A DNA stretch of 64,000 bases from Microvelia longipes (lineage: Eukaryota; Arthropoda; Insecta; Hemiptera; Veliidae), in NCBI GenBank assembly GCA_018340805.1, contig JACMZG010001913.1, forward strand, positions 19,065,465-19,129,464. Direction: 5' to 3'. The position numbers were made by a program, and so were the translations under genes. Under the pieces are notes generated by a model. It saw nothing but the letters and a program-made list of their open reading frames with translations. It had not been told where the DNA came from and did no database searches. This document shows, in pieces, positions 11,780-22,589 of this stretch (position 1 is the first letter of the stretch; the number at the start of each line of letters is the position of its first letter).

Positions 11780-14325
11780 GCTCTTTCACTAACATTCTCA
11801 TATTATTTTTAACAAATACTAAACACTGCAATATATAAATGCTTGGTAGTGTTAGGATTCCAAATTTCTTAAAATGCTCCTTGCAGTCTTGACGAAAGCC
11901 CAGTTTAAAGATGCTCTGATGGCTTTCCCTTTGCAATAGAGAATACTGCATCTGCATGACAGGAGTGTCCCAGTAGAGAAGAGCATAGCTGATCCTGCTG
12001 TGTATCCGGCATAGTAGACTGAGAGCAAGACATCACACGACAGCTGAGTTGACAGAGAGTAGAGTAGAAATACTTGGCTCGCTAACTTGCTGCTTAGATC
12101 ATTACAGTGATTCTGCCAAGTCATAGTTGGGGTCTAATAGGACCTAGAAACTTTACACGTCTGGATTATTAAAGTCTGCTGTATTCTCGTAGTGAAAATA
12201 CGACGTCCGTCGTTTTCTTTTCATTAAGCTTTAGTTTAGCAGCAAAAAAATTTTTTAATTCATTCCTTACTTCTTGTAGCGAATTTTTTATGCTGCTGGG
12301 TTTCTAATCTTTAGGGCTAGCATTAGCATCGTCCGCGAACAGCTTTATTAACATATGTCGCATAGCGTCAGGCAAGTCATTTATGAAAATAATAAACTTC
12401 AAACTTCCAAGCACCGAACTTGTACACTCCTTCTTTTATCTCTATCCAGTCAGATAAGATACCGTCCACCAGTGTGGCTGAAATCTCTCAGAAAGATATG
12501 AGGACATTAGTTTTATAGCTCTTCAGATAATGTATTTTTCTCAGCTTGTCTATCAGAACTGATCTTATTATACTATCAAATGCTTAGTCAAATCTATAAA
12601 ACTAGTTGCTAAGTAAATACCTTCATCAAAGCAGTCAAGAATGTCCTGGATGAGAGATCCTATCGCATCTACTGTACCCATTCCTTTACGGAAACCGAAC
12701 TGATAGTTATTGAATAGGTCATTTCTTCAAAGTGTTTGTAATTTGATTTTTAACACAGTTTTATATATTCTTTCCCAAGAATGGGTAATAAAGAAATAGG
12801 TCTAAAGTTGTTTTGGGGTCCTGTTGATTCCACTTTGTAAATTGGTATTACCAAGGCTAGTTTAAGGCATTCAGGAAACTGGTTTTTTATTTATAGACTT
12901 ATTTATCAGGTCAGTTAGGGGTATTATTAAGGCGTCTTTACAGCTTTAACAATATGGGCTGTGTCCAGTACACATCTTTACTGAGGTCTTTTTCATTTTC
13001 ATAATTATTTATCAACAGCATCATAAGTGGTAGTGGCAAAGTTAAAGTCTGGTGCTTCTTTGGTTGGAAAGGCAGATGGTCAATGTTGTCTATGCTAGGT
13101 AATGATTCATGGATTGATTTAGCAATTGAAGCAAGTATTTGTTGAAATCATTAGCAGAAATATACTTTGTAGATCATTTGTCGCTGTTGCTTTTATACTT
13201 ATTTACAATGTTCCAGGCTGCTTTTTGTTATTTTCAGACTCTGATATAATCTTATCATTATGCTGCCGTTTAGCATCCTTAGAGACTTCTTATAGATCTT
13301 CTTAACTTTTTTTCTTTTCAATTGCTAAGTTATCATTTTTATTGCTCAAGAGTTGTTCTTCTATTAGATCTAGTTGTCTTTTTATTTTACCTAATTCTTC
13401 TGTATACCAGCTGTTTTTTTCATTTCTTCTCTTAAATTGTGTATTTACAATTTTCTTTTTCATTGGCATGCATTTTTCTATTAAGGTTGAAAAAGTATTT
13501 ATAAAGCCAAGCCATTGTTGGTTTATCTCCTTATCACTACACACTATGTTAGACCAATCATGATTGATAAGTTCTTTTTTAAGATTTCTCAGTCCTTCTT
13601 CCGAAACGGGTCTATATATAATTTCCTTTTTCTGTTGACTGTTTCTCATTTCCAACCTAAAGACTTGCGCATTGTGATCAGAAAAGGATGTGTTGACTAC
13701 GTAGCTATTATATTTTGCATCAAAGTTTATACATATATTGTCTATAATTCTATTGTTCTCGTATATTCTTTAATGGTATACTTCATGTTATGCATACTAA
13801 GAAATCTCTCAAAATCCTTAAAATTTTTTTCTTCTGAGCAAAAGTTGAGGTTGAAGTCACCTCCGATTATTATCTTATCATATCCTTTCTTGGCTAAACA
13901 TTTCAGGCAATTCTCTAGATTTTCTAATGCGTAACTTAAGTCAGATCCAGGAGTCCTGTAGAATCCCAATATCACAGTCTTTAGTTCTCTAAGCCATATT
14001 CCAGTAACCTCACAATGTTCTTCTTTACAGAACTTTTTAACATACGCTAAGTGTTCAAATGCTATATTTTCATTTAAGTAAATACCGACACCACCGTGTG
14101 ACTTAACTGTTCTGCAGTGCGAGGATGCAAGTTTAAAATTTTTCCAAGTACCACAACGCTTGTTTCATGGGTTTTCAACCAGTTCTCTGATATTATAACA
14201 ACATGTATGTTATGGTCTAGATTTGTCAGAAGCCCACTTAATTCAAGTGATTTGTCTCTTGCAGATTGTATGTTGAGGTGTAGAATGTTTATGCAGCATT
14301 TTTGAACGCTGCACGTCTTTTCCAT
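11780..14325 (-). pseudogene. LINE ORF2: AP-endonuclease plus reverse transcriptase (broken)
   Basis: The endonuclease is read from MEKTCSVQKCC (14325) through GGDFN. A linker with basic residues (MKKKIVNTQFKRRN, near 13450) follows. Then come RT motifs with the FADD catalytic pair near 12335, where the canonical sequence is Y/FxDD. Several frameshifts occur, for example in motif A, where LTK and AFD are joined with one base missing. Confidence 0.85.
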
Positions 14326-14399
14326 AAAAAAGGTCTAATCGTAATGTTTACAGGCCAGAATTCAGGTTGCATAACTTTCTCGAACAAGTCACATTCAAT

Positions 14400-15420
14400 G
14401 CCAACTTAAAACGTTGGGTAGTTGGGGTTTTGATTGAGTAATTCACACTGAACATTACATCCTGGAATGTTTTGGTTTATGTAATCAATAATATCTTCTG
14501 ATTTCGTATCTATATCAACTCTACTTACATGAATCCACGCTCTTCTTGGTGGTGGAGGTATTCCTTTTAATTTTCCCTCGTTATGATTTTGTTTCGTTTC
14601 TGTTCCGATCACTTTTTTTACCTTGACTTTATCAGAATATTTTGACTTTTCATTATTTTTAGTAGTTTCTTCACCATTTTTATCGTCTTTTGAGACTTCG
14701 TCCACTTCTTGCTTTTCTCTCTCAGCAGGAAGTTTTTCATCGCTTTGTTTTCCGTCACTCGCTTTTCCTTCACCGTTAACATCGCTATTTTCATTTTTTT
14801 CACATTTTTATTTTGAACCTGAACCGGTATTTCGTTTCCGTTTTGTTTGTTTTTACTATTTTTTGTTATGATTTCTTCCAATTCGTTATCAGTATTCACA
14901 GTGTTACCCGTTTCATATTTTTCTTGGTTTTTGTCATTATTCTCACAGTTGGTAGAACTGTCGTCATTTGTTTTGGCTCCTAAATTCTTATCATCGACAC
15001 CGATAATTTCGTCATATTTATTAAAAATATTTTCTAAAACATCTCTATCACTAACACTTAATCTAGAAAAAGCAAGTTTTTCAATTCTTTCGAAGCGTAG
15101 TGTAAGGTTTCTTTGGTTCTCGCTCATCAAATTTAATTGATCAACCACCGTGGCCGCTATTGCTGCACAGTTGCATGTATGTTCATTTTTATTTGCAATA
15201 GTATTTTCATCGCACGTATTCATTAAAAAATTAAGTTTTTTTTCCGTAAATTTTGGCTTGCATTCCGAACACAAGAATATTAGTTGTCTTTCACTCAAGT
15301 CAAGAGCTCGCCGCTACTTTTTAAGCACTCTACGTGGTATATTTTTCCACATAAATCACAATTACAACTCTTTTGACCGCGAACACAGTCTTTAGTGCAT
15401 ACTTGACATTTATCCTTCAT
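14400..15420 (-). pseudogene. LINE ORF1 with PHD-like finger (broken)
   Basis: Initiator Met near 15418 (MKDKCQVC). The cysteine/histidine cluster C-x2-C...C-x-C-x2-C...H-x2-C is interrupted by a one-base frameshift near 15310. The frame resumes as LSERQLIFLCSECK. The 226-residue frame that follows is lysine/asparagine/glutamate rich. A second shift near 14650 leads to the 'AWIHVSRVD' domain, which ends at a stop near 14406. PHD-type ORF1 proteins are known in several insect CR1/Jockey-group LINEs and are thought to bind nucleic acid. Confidence 0.75.
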
Positions 15421-15520
15421 TTTTAAGACGAAAAAAACTATATAAATTATTAAAATAACCGGGACCTGATGCGTACGAGTTCTTATCACTGTTAACAATC
15501 AATAACAATCAAATGAATAA

Positions 15521-15682
15521 TATTTTATCATTCAAAACGGTAGAGATAAATAACAGAGTCTCTCCACGTAATTACTTTATTAAAAACAAAGCCTTTATGA
15601 ATTATATTTATTTACTTTATTGAACTGCCTTAAAAAAATGTTCAATTGTATGAAGACCAGCTAAATAAATGCTGTACAAACA
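15521..15682. other. Short unassigned stretch
   Basis: Nothing recognised between the LINE and the following F-family fragment. Confidence 0.3.
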
Positions 15683-15860
15683 TAGAGATATATACTATCT
15701 CTATCTAATAATGTATCTCAATACATTGACAGGCCTGAAACATCTTTTAAGGGCTTAGTGTAACCTCATTGAAACCTTTAAGATGGCAAGGAACTTATAT
15801 CAAGGGGAAAGAACATTTCAGGCCTTCACAATGTAAAAAGGTGTCAGCAACCCCCAACGC
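15683..15860 (-). mobile_element. Family F fragment, F1
   Basis: Begins CATAGAGATATA and contains CAGGCCTGAAACATCTTTTA and GTGTAACCTCATTGAAACC, matching the interior of F3 and F4. The second end is missing. Confidence 0.6.
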
Positions 15861-15976
15861 TACTCCCCCGGGGACTCATAGTACTACTATCCTATCATCA
15901 GGTTATAAACATGTCGAGTAAAGTTTTAATTCTTCATTATTGTGTAGTGGTTAATTGTACATATTTAATGTTTTTC

Positions 15977-16505
15977 CTTGAATAATACATATATTAGAAG
16001 GAACACTACTGATAAACACGAAAGGCGGTTCACTGGTGCACCTAGTAATGCTGCCCACCTACAACATTTTTCTAAAAAAAAAGTTGGCAATACTTCCGGT
16101 TGCTGAATTCTTATGTTCTATTATTAATTAATGATTGATTATTCATAAAATACTAATATAAATATCGGTACATTACAATATTTAAAGCATTTTAAATGGT
16201 AGTTTAACGTATGTATTAAAATTATATATAAAAAGTAGTCCTCGTCAAATAAATGTAGATTCTTGTATTCCGCCACCCTTATGCCATCTAAGACCAGTTT
16301 TATTAAATACTCAGCAGGTGTTTTAAGTTATTATATATCTTCCTTCATTAATAGATATTTATGACAAATGTTTGAAATAAAGTTTTGTTGTCAGGTTGGC
16401 AGGCAGCATTACTTAGTTGCAACAGTCAACCGGCTTTCGTGTTATCAGTGGAATTACATTGTGTTAACGGTCCTGTGCTCCTTCTATATATAGTATTATT
16501 TTAAG
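15977..16505 (+). mobile_element. Family A TIR element, copy A2
   Basis: Left end CTTGAATAATACATATATTA, right end TATATAGTATTATTTTAAG. The flanks TGTTTTTC (15969-15976) and TGTTTTTT (16506-16513) are an 8-bp TSD with one mismatch. The subterminal repeat GGTTCACTGGTGCA is present. Non-coding, 529 bp. Confidence 0.8.
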
Positions 16506-16524
16506 TGTTTTTTAACGTTGTTTA

Positions 16525-16932
16525 CAGTCTACTTTAAATATCTTGACAGGTCAGTTTAGGCACCGCTGATTCTAAAGAAAAAAATCCCTGCAAGTGTGTT
16601 TTTTCCCTGAGTGGGAAAAACTATGTAAACAAATCAGGTTATTTTACCCATATTTTCTTGGCGATGTTTTTTTACACTTCTTTTGTGTTGTTTTATTTTA
16701 TAATATCATTTTTATGATTAATTTGAAAGTAGACTTTAAAACCATGTAAACAAAAGAAGAACCACAAACAAAGTAAAAGATTCCCAGGAGGACAATAATT
16801 TCCCTACTGCGGTTAAAGTGGTAGGGATTTTTTTCTCTTTTCAAGTGAGGGGTTGGCAGCAGCTTCTCTGATTGGTCAATCCCCAAAATGCTTATGACGA
16901 CCTTGGGGATTTTTAAACTAAATGATAGACTG
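16525..16932 (+). mobile_element. Family C MITE, copy C1
   Basis: About 400 bp, flanked by TA. Its ends should read CAGTCTATCGTTTAGTTTAA inverted; the left end here is diverged. The interior carries CTTGACAGGTCAGTTTAGGC and ACAAACAAAGT. A TA target duplication plus CAGT start fits Tc1/mariner-type MITEs. Other copies: 18617, 49579, 59948. Confidence 0.8.
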
Positions 16933-17039
16933 TAAGATTATAAAGTTATCAATCCTAAGAAAATAAACAATTACTAGAATTAAAGTCTGATGACATTAAG
17001 CGTCTTAGATCTTAAAACAGAAAACACAAACATTAAACG

Positions 17040-18616
17040 CTTCTCCAATAGTTTTAAACTCTATATGGGACAAGTTGTCCCATGCTCATTTATTTTTCTT
17101 GAAAAAGGTGGCAACACTTTTTTGCTTCTATGCTCCCCCTGTGCAAGATTGAGATAAGGTAATAATAAATCAATTGTTGTAGGCTTCCCGCACATTGCAC
17201 GTGTCAACGTTATACCATATAGGTTTCTATAATTTTGTTCTGTTAATTTAATTATTTTGATAGTTGAAGGTGGTCAGGTTACTTTTTTATGTTTCAAAAT
17301 TCAATTAATAGGGCCCTATAGTACGACACACGGCTAGAATCAATTGACAGCGCGCCAAAAATCTGTGAGGGAAAGAATTCTATTGGTTCAGACCGACCCC
17401 GCTCTTTCCCTCTCCACCTCATGCCAACCTCGGTATAAAAAAATACCTTTTTCGTAAATAAAATCATAAAAGGCAACACTGGTTGTAAATATTTGTAACC
17501 TCGCGTCGCATATTGACCCCTCATTGTGCATATTGATCTGTTTGATTTCGTTCCGTTTCATTACAATCGTTCAATTCATCCAATTATTGCGAAGTTGTAA
17601 TATGATCTGAGTGCCTATATATGACGCTTGGACATTGACGTATTCTTCAAGCATTTCTTGCTATTTGAGTACAGCGCAAGTTTTGTGCTCTGTCAACCAA
17701 AAGACAGCATTTTTTTTTAAAATGCCATGTCTTTCAATAGATGACAGTCTTGACTTTTTTAAGTCTTGAATGCATATTGTGTCATATTATTTTTATAAAA
17801 TGAAACAATACGCATTCAATTGTACAAACTTGACACAAAAAAGCAGTTTGTTTTGGAAAAAAGTAGTTATAGCTGACAATTTATTTAAATCGTCAAACTT
17901 TTATCATAGAACTATTATGATCCCATTGCATTACGTAATTACAACTTTAACTCCACTTAATTCATACTTCCCGAACAAATTTAAGCAACACTTAGTTGGT
18001 AAATTTATAAGATACAACAATATTCCTTTTAAAAAGTAAATAAATAATTTTTAAAAATAAAAAAATATGATATAAATAAAAACAAATAATAAAGTTTATT
18101 ATTATTATAAATGCAGTTAAATTAATTAACCTCTAATTACAAAATAATATATACAATATATTATTTATATACAATATATGTGCTTTCAACATAATAGTTT
18201 TTGTATTTCTAATACAAAACAAGAGGCCTTCCACCTCCAGAACAACGAGACCAGAAGTTGGTGGTCTCTCAGTTGTTTTCCTATAGCAGGTTGTCGAATT
18301 AGTAATGTTTTAAGCAGTATACTGTCACAAAATTACCTGATTTTCAAATGTATTATTAAAAAAACATTTGGTTACACGAAGTTATACGTGCCAAACAATA
18401 AAATGGAAACTAAAGATGATGATACAATTTAACTTTGAATGCGCCTTTAACTTACACATCAGTATTTTTGCATTGAATTTCAGCCTGTTCAGATGAGTAT
18501 TAGAGGTTTTGTCAATTAATAACAAAATACAGGGAAATCACCTCTCTCTCTCTACATGACCCCAATTTCATTAACACATTTTCTCTTTAGGAATTTGCTT
18601 AAATGCAAACAGCCTA
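17040..18616. other. No recognised gene; contains an F-family fragment
   Basis: About 17175-17320 matches one end of family F (GGCTTCCCGCACATTG, GGTCAGGTTAC, TAGGGCCCTATAG). 17320-17560 is somewhat GC-richer and unrecognised. The open frames at 17770-18039 and 18178-18432 encode 89 and 84 residues with no motif I know. They lie in AT-rich DNA, so I do not call them genes. Confidence 0.45.
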
Positions 18617-19012
18617 CAGTCTATCGTTTAGTTTAAAAATCCCCAAGGTCATAAGCATTTTGAGGATTGACCAATCAGAGAAGCCGCTGCCAACAACTCA
18701 CATGAAAAAATCCCTTCCACCATACCCGCTGTAGGGAAAAAAACTTCTTCCCGACAGTCGTTCACTTTGTTTGTGGTTCATCTTGGGTTTACAACATACT
18801 GAAAACTACTTTCAAATTAATAATAAAAATGATATTATAAAATAAAATCACACCAAAGAAATGTAGAAAAACATCACCAAGAAAATACGTGTAAAATAAC
18901 CTGATTTGTTTACATAGTTTTTTCTAGCTCCCTTCATGCAGGGATTTTTTTTCTTTAGAATCGGCAGTGCCTAAACTGACCTGTCAAAATTTTTAAAGCA
19001 GTCGATGGACTG
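18617..19012 (-). mobile_element. Family C MITE, copy C2
   Basis: TA-flanked and inverted relative to C1. It starts CAGTCTATCGTTTAGTTTAA and ends GTCGATGGACTG. 396 bp, non-coding. Confidence 0.85.
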
Positions 19013-19890
19013 TAGTCATAAAGATTATACTAAAAAGACAACGATTTATCATGAAACCAAATACTACAAAAACTGAACTGTATTGGAATAAAATCTAAAT
19101 CAATATTTATACAAAGTATTTATATTAGCATTTTTTTGTGAAAAGGTGTTCATTTCCACAGTAAATTACAATATTCTTTGTTTAAATTAATAAATTAAAA
19201 TTTAATACAAATTTAAAATTCAAGGTTTTTTTTCTAGATTTTTAAGGATCAAACTAAATTCAAGGTTAGTAGACACCCTGTTATAACTAGCCTATTTACA
19301 GAAGTCTCAAAATATTAATTTTGGATTAATAGAAAGGCTCAGATATAAAACACTTTAATCACAGGTTTATCAGACGCAAATTACCCAAATAGTATCTCAT
19401 CATAGCCTTGGATATAAAATACATCAACTTTAATATGTTTAAACGAAAAATAAATTACATTTTCTGAAGCTTTAAATACTGTAACCAAAGCAATGGCCAG
19501 CCTAGAATATCAAAAGGGATAACTAAAAATTCTAGATAGGGTTAATGTTCTGTTTACTAAAAATCTCTCCCGACAGACCTCTAGAACAAGTTTAGGGTCA
19601 TCTAGTAAATAAAGTTTATAAAATAATAATTGTTTAGTTAATATTACCAGAGATAATGGTAGAACACAGCAAATTATTACTGTAGATCCACTGTTCCTCC
19701 CTGAAAAATAATATTAATTAATATTATCTTTTAAAAACAAAATTTGAACCTAAATAAGAATTAAGAATTTCGAGCTTTCCTAATCAATGTTTATTTGTTG
19801 ATAAACTGAGATAAAAACTATATAAAAAGATATAACTGTATAAGACACAACTCTATAAAAAAAAGAGAGGATGTGCTAAAAACTAATTTC
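19013..19890. other. No gene; one copy of a shared CAGACGCAAATTACCC motif
   Basis: AT-rich. Near 19374 the string CAGACGCAAATTACCCAAA occurs, also present near 29630 and 30668. Nothing else recognised. Confidence 0.4.
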
Positions 19891-20090
19891 TAAGACCACG
19901 GTGAGTCTTACACGGCTCACCGAGCTTTTACCATCTAAGAAGAAGAAGTAGTTGTTTGTGGATTTTTAATTTTGTTTGTGTCATGGTTTATTAATTTCAT
20001 CTTTACTTTAAGGCACTGATGATGGCCTCATGCTAGGTTGAAAGAGCTTTGCCAATAAAATATTTTTGTGGAGAGACTCTTTTCTTTCAC
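19890..20090 (+). mobile_element. Family D element, copy D1 (half element)
   Basis: Carries GGCACTGATGATGGCCTCAT, then AGGTTGAAAG, then TTTTGTGGAGAGACTCTTTT at its end. Its upstream part (CTCACCGAGC..TTACCATCT, about 19915-19940) is shared with D6. The copy is not palindromic. Confidence 0.7.
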
Positions 20091-21011
20091 CCATAATTTC
20101 TAAGATGTAATATTTTATAATTAGTTGTTAAAAATTAGAAATCTATTTATGTGGACCACACTGGAATCTAGAATATTCAGGCATATCGAAGGTAATGTTC
20201 AGGCATATCTAAGGTCATACTCTAAACTCCACTACACTAAGTTTTGAAACACATCTTGGGCAAGAAGATTCTTACTCTAAACTGAACTTCATACTTTTAA
20301 AAAATCGGGTAAAATAATCTGGCGGGAAATCAGTCTAATCACATAGGATTATTATGTATGTTATAATAATTTAAATGTTATCAATGTATTTTGACCTTAG
20401 AATAATACTATACATAGAAGTCGCATAACTGCAAAGCCGTTTCACTGCTGGTCTTGAGAATGAGAAAGATGCGTAAATTTTAACCAATGGTTTTTAAAGT
20501 TTTGTTAGGTTAATCGACATAAGAAAGATGTATTTCACAGAAAAAAAAAATATTAATTTTATACATTTTAATTAGCAATTAAAAAAACATAATATTTAAA
20601 AAGTAAAGCTACGGCAAAAAGCTATTACATCACTTGGGTTATGCGTTTGATTGGTTCATTTCAAATCTCAAGGTCAATACTAGAAATAACAAATTTCTAA
20701 AACGTTGTTTTAGTTATTACCCGTTTTTATTATATTGGGAGAGACTTTTAAGCCTGCAATGCTTACAATTGCCATATATATTATTTATCTAGTAATTTTA
20801 CAGGATCTACAATGTTTTAGGCAAAGCTGTTCGGATATCAGAAAAAAGTTTCAATTAATTGTTGTTTACCTTTCATTTCATTCAAATTATAAAATTATTG
20901 CTTAGAATATACATAAATAGTTATAATTTTATTAATCTGCACCATCTTTTGTAAAAAATCAGGTTTGGAATTATTTTTGTTCAAATTAGGTACGTACGTA
21001 TATTATCTTAA
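20091..21011. other. No gene recognised
   Basis: AT-rich sequence. A short repeat pair, 'TCTAGAATATTCAGGCATATC' like, lies near 20166-20215. Nothing else identified. Confidence 0.35.
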
Positions 21012-21289
21012 AATAATCAATACGAAAAAGCCTCTCCACAAAGCTAATTAAATAAAATTCAAAACCGGCTTTCAACCTAAACAGTCATCATCAGTGCCAG
21101 AGAGAAGAATATATAGATGTAGGTGAGTCTATGATATCATGATGATATCAGTATCAGTCAAGATATCATAGACTCACATACATCTATATATTCTTCTCTC
21201 TGGCACTGATGATGACCATTTAGGTTGAAAGCCAGTTTTGAATTTTATTAAATTAACTTTGTGGAGAGGCTTTTACGTATTGATTATTA
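21012..21289. mobile_element. Family D palindromic element, copy D2
   Basis: Ends AATAATCAATACG and CGTATTGATTATT. The two arms of about 130 bp are inverted copies and meet near 21150. The right arm contains GGCACTGATGATGACCATTT, AGGTTGAAAGCC and GTGGAGAGGC. Confidence 0.85.
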
Positions 21290-22517
21290 TAATACACTCC
21301 ACCTGCGCTTCACCCTAATAACTTATATTATCTTATAGTTGGGGCGTGTGAATCCGATTTTAGGCAGTTTACGGTGTTGAGATTATTAAAAGAGGAGCTC
21401 TATTAATGCTTTTTTTTATTAAACTTACGTATTATTAAAAGAATAACTATTTCCTCAAATTCAATGTAATCATTGCATACATTAAACGAAATCAAAGGTG
21501 AACAACAAGCACTTGAAAACAATTTTTGTAACAATAATTTATTATTACAAAATAATTAATAATTATATTTTGTAAATAATATTGTGATAATAAATTTTTT
21601 TTGAGTCCATCAATACAATTTTAAACTAATAAAACATAATATTAGCAGAAATTTTTGTTTTAGCGAATTTTCAAAGAAAAAAAATGAGCTTATTTTAAAA
21701 TATATTCTCTACTTAATAAACTATTAGTGATAAATTTTAAGTCCTTGTTGTTCCTTACTTTTCATTCAAATTGTGAATATTATTACATGGGATTCGACCA
21801 AAGAGTTATTTATTAAATTAATATATACTATCTTTAACAATAAAAGGAACTAATAGACCTTTGGATGTAGTGATCACAATCAAAATGTTTTACATTGCCT
21901 AAAATTGGATTCAATAGTCCAAACTGAAAGCTGATATTAAATTTAAAGAAAAATAATTTATAACTTGCAATTGCCCCTCTGACTTATTATAAAAATTAGT
22001 GCAGATTAAAAAAATGATAAACATTTACTAAATTCCAGACAATAATTTCACAATTTAAATGTAAAGTAAGGTAAACAACTATAAAATAAAAACAATTGAT
22101 TTTACTGATAACTTAACTAACGGGTTTGCCTAAAACATTATAGATTCTAACAACGCAATTCAATTAATTAATCTAATAAACACTGTAGGTATATTATTCT
22201 TAATAAATTGAAGAATCAGCTTCAATTTATGCTTGCAAGCTTTCAATGATTGCTGTTGGATATGAATATCCCTGGACCGGTTTCGGCATAACGCAGGCGG
22301 GGCAACACTCGAGCTCTCAACTAATAAAGTTATACCAGTGATTAAACTAGTCTCAATGAGCACGACAAGCCATTCGAAGATGATTATCTTCAACTTAGTT
22401 AAAAATGTTTGTGTTGATATGTTTAAGGGTTATTTCATCATGTTTAAACCTGTTTAAGCTCGCCATTTAATCTGCTTTATAGGCTCACAAATTGGCACAA
22501 ATAACTTAAGTACTTAC
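21290..22517. other. No gene recognised
   Basis: AT-rich sequence downstream of the last nucleoplasmin-like exon seen. A further terminal exon of that gene might be here but could not be picked out. The 77-residue minus frame at 22160-22393 has no recognisable motif. Confidence 0.4.
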
Positions 22518-22589
22518 TTCATCTAGTTTAGGTTTCTTTCCCTTATTTTTTGCATTTGCTTGGGCAACTTTACGTTTTTTTTCTTCAAT
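22518..22589 (-). CDS. Nlp: Nucleoplasmin-like basic/NLS exon
   Basis: 72 bp with acceptor GTTTTTAG and donor GTAAGT, phase 0/0. It encodes IEEKKRKVAQANAKNKGKKP and then KLDE, a basic stretch that could serve as a nuclear localisation signal (KKRK and KKPK). It has a donor and no stop, so another exon should follow. Confidence 0.65.

Larger units (their letters stand above)
11470..15520 (-). mobile_element. CR1/Jockey-like non-LTR retrotransposon, decayed but nearly full length
   Basis: On the minus strand three parts can be read, all broken by frameshifts. ORF1 (about 15420-14400) starts with a PHD-like cysteine cluster (CQVCTKDCVRGQKSCNCDLC, HVEC, later FLCSEC), followed by an acidic/basic low-complexity stretch and a short RRAWIHVSRVDIDT domain. 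ORF2 (about 14325-11780) starts with an AP-endonuclease (LNIQSARDKS, VVIISENWL, IIIGGDFNLNF near 13870). It continues into reverse transcriptase: NYQFGFRKGMGTVDAIG near 12680, FIDLTK..FDSI near 12570, INDLPDAMRHM near 12370, and the catalytic FADD near 12335. The C-terminal part reads FKLGFRQDCKEHFKK. The 3' end is a run of TCTTA units at about 11478-11496, typical of CR1-like tails. It can no longer transpose itself. Confidence 0.9.

Noticed and set aside
14623..15395. Plus-strand frames opposite the LINE ORF1
   Set aside because: Shadow frames: Phe/Ser-rich complements of the Lys/Glu/Asn-rich ORF1.
17770..18432. Two frames of 89 and 84 residues in tandem
   Set aside because: No motif, no codon bias difference from the surroundings, no recognisable family and no splice or promoter support.
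20321..20329. Another E2F-like GGCGGGAAA
   Set aside because: Not near any gene start that I can support; likely chance.
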